The notes below the pieces were generated by a model, which made no database searches, was not told the origin of the DNA, and saw nothing but the letters and a program-made list of their open reading frames with translations. From the NCBI GenBank assembly GCA_027494135.1, contig JAOSJK010000001.1, positions 1,219,378 to 1,283,377 of the forward strand: a stretch of DNA of 64,000 nucleotides, in the 5' to 3' direction. The stretch is from Acidimicrobiia bacterium. Its GTDB lineage: Bacteria; Actinomycetota; Acidimicrobiia; IMCC26256; PALSA-610. Below, one piece after another: positions 48,540 through 58,773 of the stretch. A program made the position numbers and the translations under genes. The first letter of the stretch is position 1. Each line of letters starts with the position of its first letter.

Positions 48540-50167
48540 ATGCCTGGGATGCCTGCCGACCGGCCGGGGCGCACGTGGTGGCGCGACGGCGTGCTGTATC
48601 AGCTGTATCCGCGCTCCTTCGCCGACTCCAACGGCGACGGCATCGGTGACCTGCCGGGGATCACCGGCCGGCTCGACCACCTCCAGTGGCTCGGTGTCGA
48701 CGGCATCTGGCTGAGCCCGATCACGGTGTCACCGAACGACGACTGGGGCTACGACGTCGCCGACTACTGCGACGTGGATCCGACGCTCGGCACCCTCGCC
48801 GATGCCGAGGAGATGATCGCCCAGGCCGCCCGACGCGACATCCGAGTGATACTCGACCTCGTCCCGAACCACACGAGCGACCGGCACCCGTGGTTCGTGG
48901 ATGCCCGCTCGTCGCGCGACTCTCGCTATCGCGACTGGTACGTGTGGGCGGACCCGAAGCCCGATGGCTCGCCTCCGAACAACTGGGTCAGCACGTTCCA
49001 TCCCGGCCGGCCCGCCTGGACCCTCGACGAGGTCACCGGCCAGTACTACCTCCACAACTTCCTGCCGTCTCAGCCCGACCTCAACTGGTGGAACCCCGAG
49101 GTGCGTGACGAGTTCGACCGCATCCTGCGGTTCTGGTTCGACCGCGGCGTCGCCGGCTTCCGCATCGACGTCTGCCACATGATCGTCAAGGACTCCGAGC
49201 TTCGCGACAACCCGCCCGCGACCGACGACGACCACTGGTACGTGCAGCTGCGCGGCCAGCGGCAGGAGTTCAACTCCGGACGGCCCGAAGTGCACGACGT
49301 GCTGAGGCGTTGGCGAGCGATCGCCGAGGAGTACGACCCTGCGCGCATCCTCGTCGGTGAGACGTACGTCTTCGACGCCGACCTCTTCGCGTCGTTCTAC
49401 GGCAGGGGCGACGAGCTGAATCTCGCCTTCAACTTGATGTTCCTGCACGCGCGCTACGAATCGGCTGAGTTGAGAGCTGCGGTGGAGCATGCGGAGGGCC
49501 TCCTACCTTCGGAGTGCTGGCCGGTGTGGACCGCCGACAACCACGACAACGTGCGCTTTCCCACGCGTTGGGCCGACGGCGATCCGGTCCGGGGCGCGCA
49601 GCGATGGTGATGCTGATGGGCCTTCGCGGAACTCCGTTCCTGTACTACGGCGACGAGATCGGAATGCCGAACACGGTGGTACCCGACGACCGCATCCTCG
49701 ACCCGGTCGGCGTGATGCACGGGCCGCGGCTCGGACGCGACGGCGAGCGAACGCCGATGCACTGGTCGCCGGCGCCGGGCGGAGGGTTCGTCGAACCGGG
49801 CGTGGAGCCGTGGCTCCCGTACGGCGACTACGCGACGTGCAATGTGGAGGACGAGCGTCGAGATCCGGGCTCCATGCTCTCGCTCACGCGCGACCTCATC
49901 GGACTGCGCGACTCGTTCCCAGAGCTGCGCGACGGCGCATACCGCACGCTGCAGTGCAGCGACGATCGACTCTGGGCGTGGCTCCGCGGCGAACGGACAC
50001 TCGTGGCCGTGAACATCTCCGACAGCCCTGCCGAGGTCCCCGACTCGGACGGAATCCTGCGCATCTGCACCGACCGCAGTCGCGACTTCGCGCGCGTCGA
50101 CGGCGCTCTCCGCCTCGGCCCGTGGGAGGCAGCGATCGTCTGGCTCGATGCGCCTCGTCCCGCCTGA
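48540..50167 (+). CDS. GH13 alpha-amylase-family glycosidase (one frameshift)
   Basis: About 542 residues after repair. WWRDGVLYQLYPRSFADSNGDGIGDL opens a family 13 alpha-glucosidase-like enzyme; RVILDLVPNHTS, GFRIDVCHM (nucleophile Asp), LVGETYVFD (acid Glu) and ADNHDNVRF are the four catalytic regions. One G is missing at 49591-49594, where RGRAAMVMLMGLRGTPFLYYGDEIG should follow. No signal peptide, so it acts inside the cell on maltose, trehalose or related sugars. It is 42 bases after palindrome B. Confidence 0.9.
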
Positions 50168-50324
50168 CTCGCTGCGCGCGCCGGGTCCTGGTTCGGCGGT
50201 TCCACTCGGACGATGCAAGCGCCGGTAGATGGCCGGACGGCCGAGAGCAGCCGGCGCAGCGCCGGCCGGGCACGCCGCAGCGGGATCGCCGGCGCAGCAG
50301 GGCCGTATACTTCGAGGCTCACCC

Positions 50325-50413
50325 GGAGGGCTGACCGAGTGGCCGAAGGTGCTCGCCTGCTAAGCGAGTAGGGGGTGCAAACTTCCTCGAGAGTTCAAAT
50401 CTCTCGCCCTCCG
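50325..50413 (+). tRNA. tRNA-Ser (anticodon GCT)
   Basis: Type II tRNA. Acceptor GGAGGGC/GCCCTCC with discriminator G, anticodon loop CTGCTAA (GCT), long variable arm, T-arm GAGAG TTCAAAT CTCTC. All stems pair. Confidence 0.95.
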
Positions 50414-50557
50414 CAGAGCGACGCCGCGCCCAGAGGCGCGGCGTCGCCGCGTAAGGGAGTAGTAGGGCGTCGTCGTGAGTCGGAGGAGACAGCGGCTCGA
50501 GGGTCGTATCAACGCGGCGCCCACCAGCGGCGAGAAGCGGCCGAACCGCTCGGGTTG

Positions 50558-51544
50558 TCACTCCGAGGGCGGAGGCACGAGGTTCTCGGGGATCCCACCG
50601 TCGAGGGCGGTAGCCACCGCCGCGCACGCCATGGTCGCCATTCGGGTGCGTGTGGCGAGCGAGGCACTCCCGATGTGCGGCAGCAGAACCGTGCGCGGTG
50701 CCGACAGCAGGCGCGGGTGTATCTCGGGCTCGCGCTCGAAGACGTCCAGCCCAGCAGCGAAGAGAGAGCCGTCGTGGAGCGCCTCGGCCAGGGCGGACTC
50801 GTTGACGACGCTCCCGCGCGACGTGTTCACGAGCACTCCGGTCGCCCCGATCAGAGAGATGCGCCGGGAGTCGATCAAGTGGTGCGTCTGCTGTCCGCCG
50901 GGCACATGGATCGAGACGATGTCGGCCTCGGTGAGCAGGTCGTCGAGGTCGGCTACGTACCGCGGTTCACCGGTGTCGTGTCGAGCGTGGTGGAGCGTCC
51001 GCATCTCGAACCCCTCGGCGCGTCGCGCGACCGCGCGTCCGATCCGGCCGTAGCCGACGATTCCGAGGGTCGCGCCGTGTACGTCTGCACCGAGGTGCTC
51101 GTTGATCCCCCAACCCTTCCAGCGGCCGCCTCGGAGATCGCTCTCCGCCGTCGAGGCGAGGCGCGACGCTGTGAGGATGAGTAGGAAGGCGAGGTCGGCG
51201 GTCGTCTCGTCGAGGACGCCGGGCGTGTTGCACACCATGACGCCGTGCTCGGCGGCGGCGCGCAGGTCGATGTTCTCGTATCCCACTGCGACGTTCGCTA
51301 CCACCCGAAGACGCCCGGCATCCGCTGCGAGCACCTCGGCGTCGATGCGGTCCGTGAGAAGGCAGACGATCGCGTCCACCTCACCGGCGAGCGCGACCAG
51401 TTCGTCATGGGAGTAGGGGGCGTCGTCGGGCTTCGGTCCCACGAGCGAGTGGCCGGAGACCGGTTCCGTGCCGCCCGGGGGGAGGCAGCGCGTCACGAGG
51501 ATTCGTCGTCCCGGTCCACCGGGTCGGGTGGTCGCGTCCGACAT
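50558..51544 (-). CDS. D-isomer-specific 2-hydroxyacid dehydrogenase
   Basis: A 328-residue NAD(P)H enzyme. NVAVGYENIDL, GIVGYGRIGRAVARRA (nucleotide fold), NTSRGSVVNESAL (catalytic Arg), FEREPEI (Glu) and LLPHIGSAS (His) match the glyoxylate/hydroxypyruvate reductase group, which is more likely than phosphoglycerate dehydrogenase as no C-terminal ACT domain is present. ATG 51544. Confidence 0.9.
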   Translation of the reverse strand: MSDATTRPGGPGRRILVTRCLPPGGTEPVSGHSLVGPKPDDAPYSHDELVALAGEVDAIVCLLTDRIDAEVLAADAGRLRVVANVAVGYENIDLRAAAEHGVMVCNTPGVLDETTADLAFLLILTASRLASTAESDLRGGRWKGWGINEHLGADVHGATLGIVGYGRIGRAVARRAEGFEMRTLHHARHDTGEPRYVADLDDLLTEADIVSIHVPGGQQTHHLIDSRRISLIGATGVLVNTSRGSVVNESALAEALHDGSLFAAGLDVFEREPEIHPRLLSAPRTVLLPHIGSASLATRTRMATMACAAVATALDGGIPENLVPPPSE

Positions 51545-51599
51545 CGCACCTCCTCGAAGCGGCCATTCAGCCTCCCCGTGTGCCCGAGGACTCGAGAGG

Positions 51600-51911
51600 C
51601 TACGACACGGAGTGGGACTCATCCTCCCTGACGGGGTGGTCGGGCGTGAGCGGCTCTCCGGTGTCGTCGAGTGCGGGGCCGGCCAAGTCGGGGCTGAGAT
51701 GCGAGGCGCCCGGGTCGTCGGGCGGCTCGTCTGCCGGCTCCTCGCGGAGGTCGATCAGGGCGGCCGCGGCGGGTGCGGTCCCGGGGGCCCGCCGCGGACC
51801 ACCCATCCGTGTTGCCTGCCGGGCCTTCTCCAGCTTGGCGAAGGCGATCTCGGCGAGCAGTCCTTGTACGACGTCGTTGACGTGCGTGTCGTTCCGATCG
51901 TTCGCGGTCAT
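51600..51911 (-). CDS. Small hypothetical protein
   Basis: A 103-residue acidic protein. The first 35 residues (MTANDRNDTHVNDVVQGLLAEIAFAKLEKA) could form a helix; the rest is Pro/Asp/Glu-rich and probably disordered. No family recognised. Confidence 0.45.
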   Translation of the reverse strand: MTANDRNDTHVNDVVQGLLAEIAFAKLEKARQATRMGGPRRAPGTAPAAAALIDLREEPADEPPDDPGASHLSPDLAGPALDDTGEPLTPDHPVREDESHSVS

Positions 51912-52075
51912 GCCCCATAGACGCCCGAGGGGTGCCGGACCTAACGCTTTCTCCGGGCGCCCTTCCCGACGGGGCCGCTCGGCCTTCCCTAGGCCCTCCC
52001 GAGCCGAGTCCGCCGGGCGGAAGCGCCCCCGAGAAGCCGCAGGACCGTCGTCTACAATCGGGGACGCACGATCCA

Positions 52076-52148
52076 GCGCTCGTAGCTCAATGGATAGAGC
52101 ATCTGACTACGGATCAGAAGGTTGGGGGTTCGACTCCCTCCGAGCGCG
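52076..52148 (+). tRNA. tRNA-Arg (anticodon ACG)
   Basis: Acceptor GCGCTCG/CGAGCGC with discriminator G, D-arm GCTC/GAGC, anticodon loop CTACGGA (ACG) and T-loop TTCGACT. All stems pair with one G-T. The flank downstream is accessory DNA. Confidence 0.95.
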
Positions 52149-52204
52149 CTGAAGTCCCAGGTCACAGACCTGCGGACTGCGACACGAGCGGTTTCTTCCC
52201 CGGC

Positions 52205-52237
52205 TTGGCAATCCCTTGGCAATTCTGACATGGCAAT
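52205..52237 (+). repeat. Left group of TTGGCAAT boxes after tRNA-Arg
   Basis: TTGGCAAT occurs at 52205 and 52216, with ATGGCAAT at 52230, all in one direction. The 380-base stretch 52149-52527 otherwise holds no gene. It ends in an AT-rich promoter region with TAAAGC/GCTTTA arms at 52452-52475, before the Fic gene. Confidence 0.6.
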
Positions 52238-52527
52238 CCGACGGGTCTGGAACGCGACTCCCTCCAGTACCCACGGTTTCTCGGCGCATGCCGTTACAGC
52301 CAGCTTCCATGCGTCGAGACATCTCTCGGGGAAGCCCTGCAATCGGTGAGAACGTCGGAACTCCTGATCAAAGAAAGGGTGCTCGCGATCTTCCTCGAGT
52401 GCCCAGCCCACTTCATGTGTGCAAGGGGTCTTTCGGACGACGGCGTACTATTAAAGCGAACCGGTCTTTGCTTTAGTTAGACTCTTCGGTAGGAAAGCCG
52501 GCGTTCGCGAGGAGCGAGGAGTCTGTT

Positions 52528-53727
52528 GTGCGCCCGGATGCCTACAAGTCCCACGAGCGAGGTCAGCTCCGCAAGTCCGTCGACGGGTACTGGGCCTTCT
52601 TCCCAACCGAGACTCCCCGGCGGATCTCCCTGTCCGACGAGGTGGTCAAGCTTCTCGACGAGGCGACCGCCGCCGTGCACCGCCTCGGTGGCGTTGGACG
52701 GCTGATCCCCAATCCGCATCTTCTCATCGGTCCGCACTTGCGTCTCGAAGCAGTCCTGAGCTCACGGATCGAGGGCACGAAGACCGATGTCGGTCAGTTG
52801 CTGCGCTTCGAGGCAGGCGAGGTCTCGTCGGCCGGTGCTGCCGACGATGCCGCAGAGGTCCGCAACTACGTGGTGGCGCTTGAGCACGGGCTCAGCCGGA
52901 TTCGTGAGGGCTTCCCAGTGTCGATCCGACTGCTGCGCGAAATGCACGAGCAGCTGTTGCACGGGGTACGCGGTCAGCACCGCCGCCCGGGTGAGCTGCG
53001 CTCGAGTCCCGTGTGGATCGGCGGCGCGACGCTGGACGACGCGGTGTTCGTTCCTCCGCCACCCGAGGAGATGGTGCGTGCCCTTGGCGATCTCGAGAAG
53101 TTCCTCCATGAACAGGACCTGCCTTTGCTCGTGCAGCTCGCTGTCGCGCACTACCAGTTCGAGGTCATCCACCCGTTTCTCGACGGCAACGGTCGGATCG
53201 GCCGACTGCTGATCCCGTTGATGCTCGTCCTTCGCGACGCGCTCCCTCAGCCGCTCCTGTACCTCTCGGCGTACTTCGAGCAGTACCGCAGCGAGTACTA
53301 CGACCACCTCCTCATCACCAGTCAGAACGGTGACCTGATGCCGTGGCTTGCGTTCTTCCTGCGGGGAGTACGCCGGCAGGCACGCGATTCCGAGGAACGC
53401 ACGGTTCGCCTGGTCGAGCTACAGCACGAGCTCCGCAATCGGTTGCTCGACGAGGGGCGCCCCAACTCGGTCGTTCGGCTGGCCGAGCAGCTCTTCTCAA
53501 TTCCGGTGGTCACCGCCGCTCGGGTGGAGGCGATGATCGGTGTGACACGTCCCACCGCGCACGCCGCGATCGACGCGCTGGTCGAGCGCGGCGACCTCAT
53601 CGAGACCACGGGCCGCGAGCGAAACCGGGTCTACGAAGCACCGGCCATCTTCGACGCCGTGTACGGAGCCGTTCATGTTCCCGAGAGCGACGTGACACCG
53701 CAACTCCCCTTCGGCTCCGACTCCTGA
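52528..53727 (+). CDS. Fic-family protein, probable AMP transferase
   Basis: A 399-residue protein. The Fic core HPFLDGNGRIGR starts at His215. An inhibitory helix S78-S-R-I-E82-G in the N-terminal part marks class II Fic enzymes, whose own helix blocks ATP. A winged-helix domain follows at about 310-370 (VEAMIGVTRPTAHAAIDALVERGDLIE). It transfers AMP to a hydroxyl of a target protein; the target is unknown. GTG 52528 is preceded by GAGGAG. Gene is intact. Confidence 0.92.
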   Translation: MRPDAYKSHERGQLRKSVDGYWAFFPTETPRRISLSDEVVKLLDEATAAVHRLGGVGRLIPNPHLLIGPHLRLEAVLSSRIEGTKTDVGQLLRFEAGEVSSAGAADDAAEVRNYVVALEHGLSRIREGFPVSIRLLREMHEQLLHGVRGQHRRPGELRSSPVWIGGATLDDAVFVPPPPEEMVRALGDLEKFLHEQDLPLLVQLAVAHYQFEVIHPFLDGNGRIGRLLIPLMLVLRDALPQPLLYLSAYFEQYRSEYYDHLLITSQNGDLMPWLAFFLRGVRRQARDSEERTVRLVELQHELRNRLLDEGRPNSVVRLAEQLFSIPVVTAARVEAMIGVTRPTAHAAIDALVERGDLIETTGRERNRVYEAPAIFDAVYGAVHVPESDVTPQLPFGSDS

Positions 53728-53751
53728 CGCGGGTCTTCCCCCATCGGATGG

Positions 53752-54153
53752 TCAGCCGTTGTCGACCAGCAACTCGACCGGTCCGCCGTCGGGGTAACTC
53801 ACGACGATGTGCATCTCACCCCCGGTGGCCTCGACAAAGCGCTTGAGCGTCGACAGGAGCATGTCGGTGCGGCGTTCGAGCCGTGATACTTCGGACTGGT
53901 CCATGTCGAGCAACCCGGCAACGGTCGATTGCGTGAGTGCTCGCGCCTGGCGGAGTCGTCGGAGCGTTGCCTGCCGACCATTGATCTCCGCCAGCACCGA
54001 ATCGAAGAGCGCCTTCGCGCGCGGCTTCGTCTCGAGAAGAGCCTGGAATCGCGCGTGCGCCGTCTCGGCCCGCTCCCATTCCTCGTCCGTGATCGTGAGT
54101 GCGGTGACCCTGGCCCGGTCGGTAGAGGTTGCGCGAGAGTTGCTCGGTTTCAT
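53752..54153 (-). CDS. XRE-family helix-turn-helix protein, antitoxin-like
   Basis: A 133-residue protein from ATG 54153. The C-terminal part has LRRLRQARALTQSTVAGLLDMDQSEVSRLERR, a Cro/CI-type helix-turn-helix, then RFVEATGGEMHIVVSYPDG as in HigA-like antitoxins. It converges on the Fic gene with 24 bases between. The palindrome 54158-54173 just upstream would be its own operator. No toxin gene next to its 5' side. Confidence 0.85.
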   Translation of the reverse strand: MKPSNSRATSTDRARVTALTITDEEWERAETAHARFQALLETKPRAKALFDSVLAEINGRQATLRRLRQARALTQSTVAGLLDMDQSEVSRLERRTDMLLSTLKRFVEATGGEMHIVVSYPDGGPVELLVDNG

Positions 54154-54157
54154 GACA

Positions 54158-54173
54158 ATGTGGTCTACCACAT
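54158..54173. promoter_or_regulatory. Operator-like palindrome before the XRE gene
   Basis: ATGTGG-TCTA-CCACAT, 4 bases upstream of the start codon on the minus strand. Position and symmetry fit self-repression. Confidence 0.5.
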
Positions 54174-54191
54174 ATGCGATCAGGCACATCT

Positions 54192-54211
54192 TTGGCAATC
54201 CGTTTGGCAAT
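54192..54211 (+). repeat. Right group of TTGGCAAT boxes
   Basis: TTGGCAAT at 54192 and 54204, in the same direction as the group at 52205-52237. Together they bracket the Fic and XRE genes. Confidence 0.6.
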
Positions 54212-54278
54212 CCACCAGGCGCCACCAGCCCGGATTGGGCAGCACCCGCCGCAGAGCCTCCGCGGATCCCAGGGCGGC

Positions 54279-54425
54279 TCACTTCTTCCTACGCCGTCGA
54301 GCGTCGGCCCCCTGAGCCGTCGCATCCGCGCTGCTCGCGGTAACGATCGACACCCGACGGTATGGGATCGCTATCGGCGCGACCGTCGCAGCAGCATCGA
54401 TCACCTTCACTCCGATCGCCGACAT
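54279..54425 (-). CDS. Possible small ORF or gene remnant
   Basis: A 48-codon frame, MSAIGVKVIDAAATVAPI... ending RRRRKK, just outside the repeat-bounded segment. Amino-acid make-up is protein-like and it may be the end of a truncated gene. The remaining 54426-54611 shows nothing I can support. Confidence 0.25.
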   Translation of the reverse strand: MSAIGVKVIDAAATVAPIAIPYRRVSIVTASSADATAQGADARRRRKK

Positions 54426-54611
54426 AGCGGCCCACCGTCGCCCGCCAGTTGCCCAGCGGTGGCCCCTCGCTCATCCCGTCGCGGTGGCGCTCGATCTCTC
54501 ACGAGGCCGGTCGCGCGGACGTCGATGAGCCGGCCGCGAACGACCGTCGGGCGCGGCTCCGGGGCCCGGCATCGCGCCGAACCCCGGAGGTGCCGCTGGG
54601 TCGTTCCTTCG

Positions 54612-55115
54612 CTAGTCGCAGTGAGCTGCAGCGAGACGCCGCACGTACTTCGCGACCTTCTGGAGGTGATTCTGGCCTCGTTCGAGGAGGTCCTGGAGCT
54701 CTCCGCTCGAGTTGTCGATGCCGGCCTGCAGGAGTCGGTTCAGCTTCCTGAACATGGGCTTGGCATCGTCGGCGTAGTTGCAGAGCCTCTCGATCGAGAC
54801 GGTGCAGTGGCCGTTCCTCAGGGCCGCGGCTAGACGCCGCTTCGCCGCGTCTAGCTTCGCCTGCGCGCGCTCGATGTAGCCGTCCCACTCGGTCGGCGCG
54901 AGCTCAGCGACCTGGTCGAGCCAGGACTGCACGGCCCTCAGCTCGCCTCTGATCATCCGGGAGTGCTCGCACAGGTTGACCGTCCCACCGCTCGACTCCC
55001 TCGGCGCGGTCGTCGTCGACGCTCCGGCCACCACCGGGGACATCAAGCCGAGCGAGAGAACACCGGTGATGCCGACGGCCATGAGTCGCCTCGACGCGCT
55101 TCTGGGGATTCGCAT
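54612..55115 (-). CDS. Secreted helical protein with four cysteines
   Basis: A 167-residue protein with a signal peptide (residues 1-32, cut after VAGA). The mature part has Cys in NLCEHS, NGHCTVS, ERLCNYA and AAHCD, and long charged helices. Two disulfides are likely. Family not recognised. The 297 bases upstream to 55412 hold no gene I can support. Confidence 0.7.
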   Translation of the reverse strand: MRIPRSASRRLMAVGITGVLSLGLMSPVVAGASTTTAPRESSGGTVNLCEHSRMIRGELRAVQSWLDQVAELAPTEWDGYIERAQAKLDAAKRRLAAALRNGHCTVSIERLCNYADDAKPMFRKLNRLLQAGIDNSSGELQDLLERGQNHLQKVAKYVRRLAAAHCD

Positions 55116-55412
55116 ACGGTTCCTTTCGGGTCATCCGGGGAGGTGGCTCCCGGTTCCGCTCATCCGGTCGTTCTCGGGTCCGGCCATCGGCTCTGCGCCT
55201 CTAGGGGCAAGGTAAGGACGCGCGGCGCGCGTGTCAACGCACTTCGTGGCATCGTTACCGACACCTGACGATCCCCTAATACTCGACCGTGTGATCCACG
55301 GCCTGAAGGGGTTCGTGCCGGGCGCATCGAGCGCGAAGACCGAACCCGAGCAACCGAAGAGACGCCGGGCCAGACTCGGAACCGGACAAGCCCACGGGCT
55401 CATCGGCGTGGG

Positions 55413-56114
55413 TCACGGGTGTTCTGGCACCCATGCCGCAGCATCGCAGATCAGCACCGCGCGATCTCTGGGCACCCTTCCCGCCGGGATCGACGTATCG
55501 CCTGCCGTGAGGCGCCGCACGCTGTCGGCTTTGCCCGCCCCGCTCACGAGCCAGACCACGTTTCGCGCGGAGCTCAGCGCCGGGAACGTCAGGGTGAGAC
55601 GGCGGTATCCGCCGTACGGTCGAGTCACGGCGACGAGCCGATCATCGACCGCGAGTACCGGGTCGTCGGTGACGAGCGAGGCGGTGTGGCCGTCGTCGCC
55701 GAGTCCGAGGTGCACGACGTCGAGGATTCCGTCTGTCACCTCCTGCAGGACCAACTCGTAGTCCGTCGCTGCCTGTTCGAGGCTCGAGCGCTCGACCGGC
55801 ATCGGATGCACGTGGTGGGCTGGGATCGGAGCCCGGTCGAGCAGGGTCTCGCGGAGCAGCGTGAAGTTCCGGTCGGGATCGTCCTGGGGAGCTGCCCGCT
55901 CGTCGGCCTGAAACACGTGAACGCGATTCCATGGGACGTTGTGGGCGCCCAGCTCGCGCAGCATGGCGGCGGGGGTGGTGCCTCCGGACACGGCGAGCGA
56001 GGCTCGATCCCGATTCGCGAGGGCGTCGCAGAGCAAGGCTGCGATCCGTCGCGCCCCAGCGCGGGCCAGAGCACCTGCGTCGGACACGATCTCCGTCACG
56101 AGGTCCGTGGTCAC
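55413..56114 (-). CDS. pgl: 6-phosphogluconolactonase
   Basis: A 233-residue enzyme that opens 6-phosphogluconolactone in the oxidative pentose-phosphate pathway. SLAVSGGTTPAAMLREL, HVFQADERAAPQDDPDRNF and GLGDDGHTASL are the conserved motifs. It is divergent from gnd and zwf. Confidence 0.93.
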   Translation of the reverse strand: MTTDLVTEIVSDAGALARAGARRIAALLCDALANRDRASLAVSGGTTPAAMLRELGAHNVPWNRVHVFQADERAAPQDDPDRNFTLLRETLLDRAPIPAHHVHPMPVERSSLEQAATDYELVLQEVTDGILDVVHLGLGDDGHTASLVTDDPVLAVDDRLVAVTRPYGGYRRLTLTFPALSSARNVVWLVSGAGKADSVRRLTAGDTSIPAGRVPRDRAVLICDAAAWVPEHP

Positions 56115-56308
56115 GGGCTACGGGTCTCCTCGGGGCGATGGGTGTTCATCTGCCGATGCGAAGAGCGTCGCGACCACCTCCGGCGTCGGTGACATGCGGT
56201 ATGCACGGTAGCGGCGCGCCCGCCGACCCGGCCTGGCCTCACCGCTACGGGGCGCGATACTCACAGAGCTATCGGCCTATGACCACGTCCGAGCACGGGA
56301 GAATCCTC

Positions 56309-57320
56309 ATGCAGCTGGGAATGGTGGGCCTCGGACGCATGGGGGCCAACATCGTGCGTCGTCTGCGTCGGGAAGGCCACGACTGTGTCGTGTACGACGT
56401 GAATCCCGACGCGGTCCGGGCCCTCGAGGCGGAGGGGGCTGTTGGCGTGGTGACCCCGCAGGATCTGGTCGACGCCTTGACGAGGCCGCGTGCCGTGTGG
56501 CTGATGGTGCCGGCTGCGATCACTGATTCCGTGCTCGACGAGCTGACGCCCGCGATGGAGGCCGGCGACATCGTCATCGACGGCGGCAACAGCTACTACC
56601 GCGACGACATCGACCGTGCGGAACGGCTCCGGCCGCGCGGAATCCACTACGTCGACTGCGGCACCAGCGGAGGGGTACGGGGGCTCGAGCGCGGCTACTG
56701 CCTCATGATCGGCGGCGAGAGCGAAGCGGTCGCGCAGCTCGAGCCGCTGTTCCAGGTAATCGCCCCGGGAGTCGATGCTGCATCGCGAACGCCCGGCCGG
56801 GCCGGGGCACCTTCGACGGCCGAGCGCGGCTACCTACACTGCGGTTCGCACGGAGCGGGCCATTTCGTGAAGATGGTGCACAACGGCATCGAGTACGGCC
56901 TCATGGCCGCGTATGCGGAGGGGCTCAACATCCTCGAGCACGCCGACGTCGGACTGCGCCCGCGATCCGCCGACGCCGAGACCACGCCGCTGCGCGATCC
57001 GCATCACTACCCGTACGACTTCGACGTTCCGGCGATCACCGAGCTCTGGCGACGCGGCACCGTCGTGGCCTCTTGGCTCCTCGATCTGACTGCCGCTGCC
57101 CTCGTTGCCTCGCCCGATCTGCGTGGATTCACCGGCCGCGTCTCCGGACTCCGGGGAGGGTCGCTGGACCACGATTGCGGCGATCGACGAGGGCGTACCC
57201 GCACCAGTGCTCACCGCCGCGCTCTACGAGCGGTTCGCGCGCGGCGAGGCCGACTTTGCCGACAGATTGCTGTCCGCCATGCGCAAGGAGTTCGGCGGAC
57301 ACGACGAGAAGCCGGACTGA
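56309..57320 (+). CDS. gnd: 6-phosphogluconate dehydrogenase, decarboxylating (one frameshift)
   Basis: About 337 residues, the short YqeC-like form. [19 protein letters not shown] opens the NAD(P) fold; [28 protein letters not shown] and [19 protein letters not shown] bind the substrate. An extra G at 57146-57147 breaks the frame; removed, it reads [27 protein letters not shown] 56309 follows GGGAGA. Followed by zwf. Confidence 0.93.
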
Positions 57321-57333
57321 GGTGGCGCACGCA

Positions 57334-58752
57334 ATGCCCGTTCGCGCGGACGCTCTCTGCTGGTTCGGTGCGACCGGTGACCTCGGTCGCAAGATGACCT
57401 TTCCTGCGCTCTACAACATGGCCCGGCGCGGACGCCTCAACGTCCCGATCGTCGCGATTGCGCGTGCCGGCTGGACGCCGCACGACTTCGAAGATCGGGC
57501 ACGCGACAGCATCGAGACCTACGGCGGTGGCATTCGAGACACGAAGGCCTTCGATCACCTCCTGCGCTCGTTGCACTACATCGACGGCGACTACGCCGAT
57601 CCGACAACCTTCACCGCGCTGCGCAGCACCCTCGACAGCGTCGGTTCAAGTGCCCCCGCTCACTACCTGGCGATTCCACCGAGTCTCTTCGGCACTGTGA
57701 TCGAGGCGCTAGGGCGGTCGCGAGCGGCCGAGAACGCGAGAGTGATCGTGGAGAAGCCGTTCGGTCGCGACCTCGCGTCGGCGCGGGCGCTCGATCGAAT
57801 AGTGCACGCGGTATTTCCCGAGAGCGCCGTGTACCGAATCGATCATTTCCTCGGTAAGGAGGAGGTGCAGAACCTCCTGTACTTCCGGTTCGCCAACTCA
57901 TTCCTCGAACCGATCTGGAATCGCGAACACATCGCCAGTGTGCAGATAACGATGGCCGAGGACTTCGGCGTCCAGGGGCGCGGGAAGTTCTACGAGGAGG
58001 TCGGCGCGTTGCGCGATGTAGTGGAGAACCACCTCTTTCAGGTCGTGGCACTACTAGCGATGGAACCACCACTCGGTATCGGCGACAAGGCGCTGCGCGA
58101 CGCCAAGGAGCGCGTGTTCGCGGGCGTCGATCGCCTCGCGCCAACCGACCTCGTGCGCGGGCAGTTCGACGGTTACCGCAGCGAGCCGGGAGTCAGCCCC
58201 GACTCGGATGTGGAGACCTTCGCTGCGTTGCGGCTGCACATCGACTCGTGGCGATGGAATGGTGTGCCCTGGTTCATACGCGCCGGCAAGGAGCTTCACG
58301 TCCACGCCACGGAAGTCCGCGTCGAGCTGAAGGACCCACCGCAGCGGGTGTTCGCAGACTCGGAACCCGATCCGGGCGAGTCCAACTACGTGCGCTTCCG
58401 GTTCCACCCCGAGATCGCGATCGCCATCGGGGCCCGCGCCAAGATCCCCGGCGAGGCTATGGCCGGCGAGCAGCGCGAGCTATACCTCTGCAACGAGTTC
58501 CCCGACGAGATGACACCCTACGAGCGCCTGCTCGGCGACGCGCTCGACGGGGAGGGTCTGTTGTTCGCTCGCGAGGACGGAGTCGAAGAGGCCTGGAGGG
58601 TGGTCGACCGGGTGCTCACCGAGCACGGCCCTGCGCACCCGTACGCGCGCGGCACCTGGGGACCGGTCGAGGCCGACCGACTGATTGCCGCGCACGGGCG
58701 GTGGCACGATCCGGTCGTCCAGGACACGGCCGGCCCGGTGCCACTCGCCTGA
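57334..58752 (+). CDS. zwf: Glucose-6-phosphate dehydrogenase
   Basis: About 472 residues. It makes 6-phosphogluconolactone and NADPH, the entry step of the pathway. [12 protein letters not shown] binds [14 protein letters not shown] and [15 protein letters not shown] hold the catalytic Lys and His. GTG 57322 is another possible start. It lies 14 bases after gnd and 21 before the debranching gene, so the three form an operon. Confidence 0.95.
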   Translation: MPVRADALCWFGATGDLGRKMTFPALYNMARRGRLNVPIVAIARAGWTPHDFEDRARDSIETYGGGIRDTKAFDHLLRSLHYIDGDYADPTTFTALRSTLDSVGSSAPAHYLAIPPSLFGTVIEALGRSRAAENARVIVEKPFGRDLASARALDRIVHAVFPESAVYRIDHFLGKEEVQNLLYFRFANSFLEPIWNREHIASVQITMAEDFGVQGRGKFYEEVGALRDVVENHLFQVVALLAMEPPLGIGDKALRDAKERVFAGVDRLAPTDLVRGQFDGYRSEPGVSPDSDVETFAALRLHIDSWRWNGVPWFIRAGKELHVHATEVRVELKDPPQRVFADSEPDPGESNYVRFRFHPEIAIAIGARAKIPGEAMAGEQRELYLCNEFPDEMTPYERLLGDALDGEGLLFAREDGVEEAWRVVDRVLTEHGPAHPYARGTWGPVEADRLIAAHGRWHDPVVQDTAGPVPLA

Positions 58753-58773
58753 GCCGTCGCGAAGGAGGGGGAG

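Noticed and set aside
52252-52265. Second copy of the tRNA-Arg 3' end as attachment site
   Set aside because: Only about ten bases (CGACTCCCTCC) match, too short, and it is on the wrong side of the segment.
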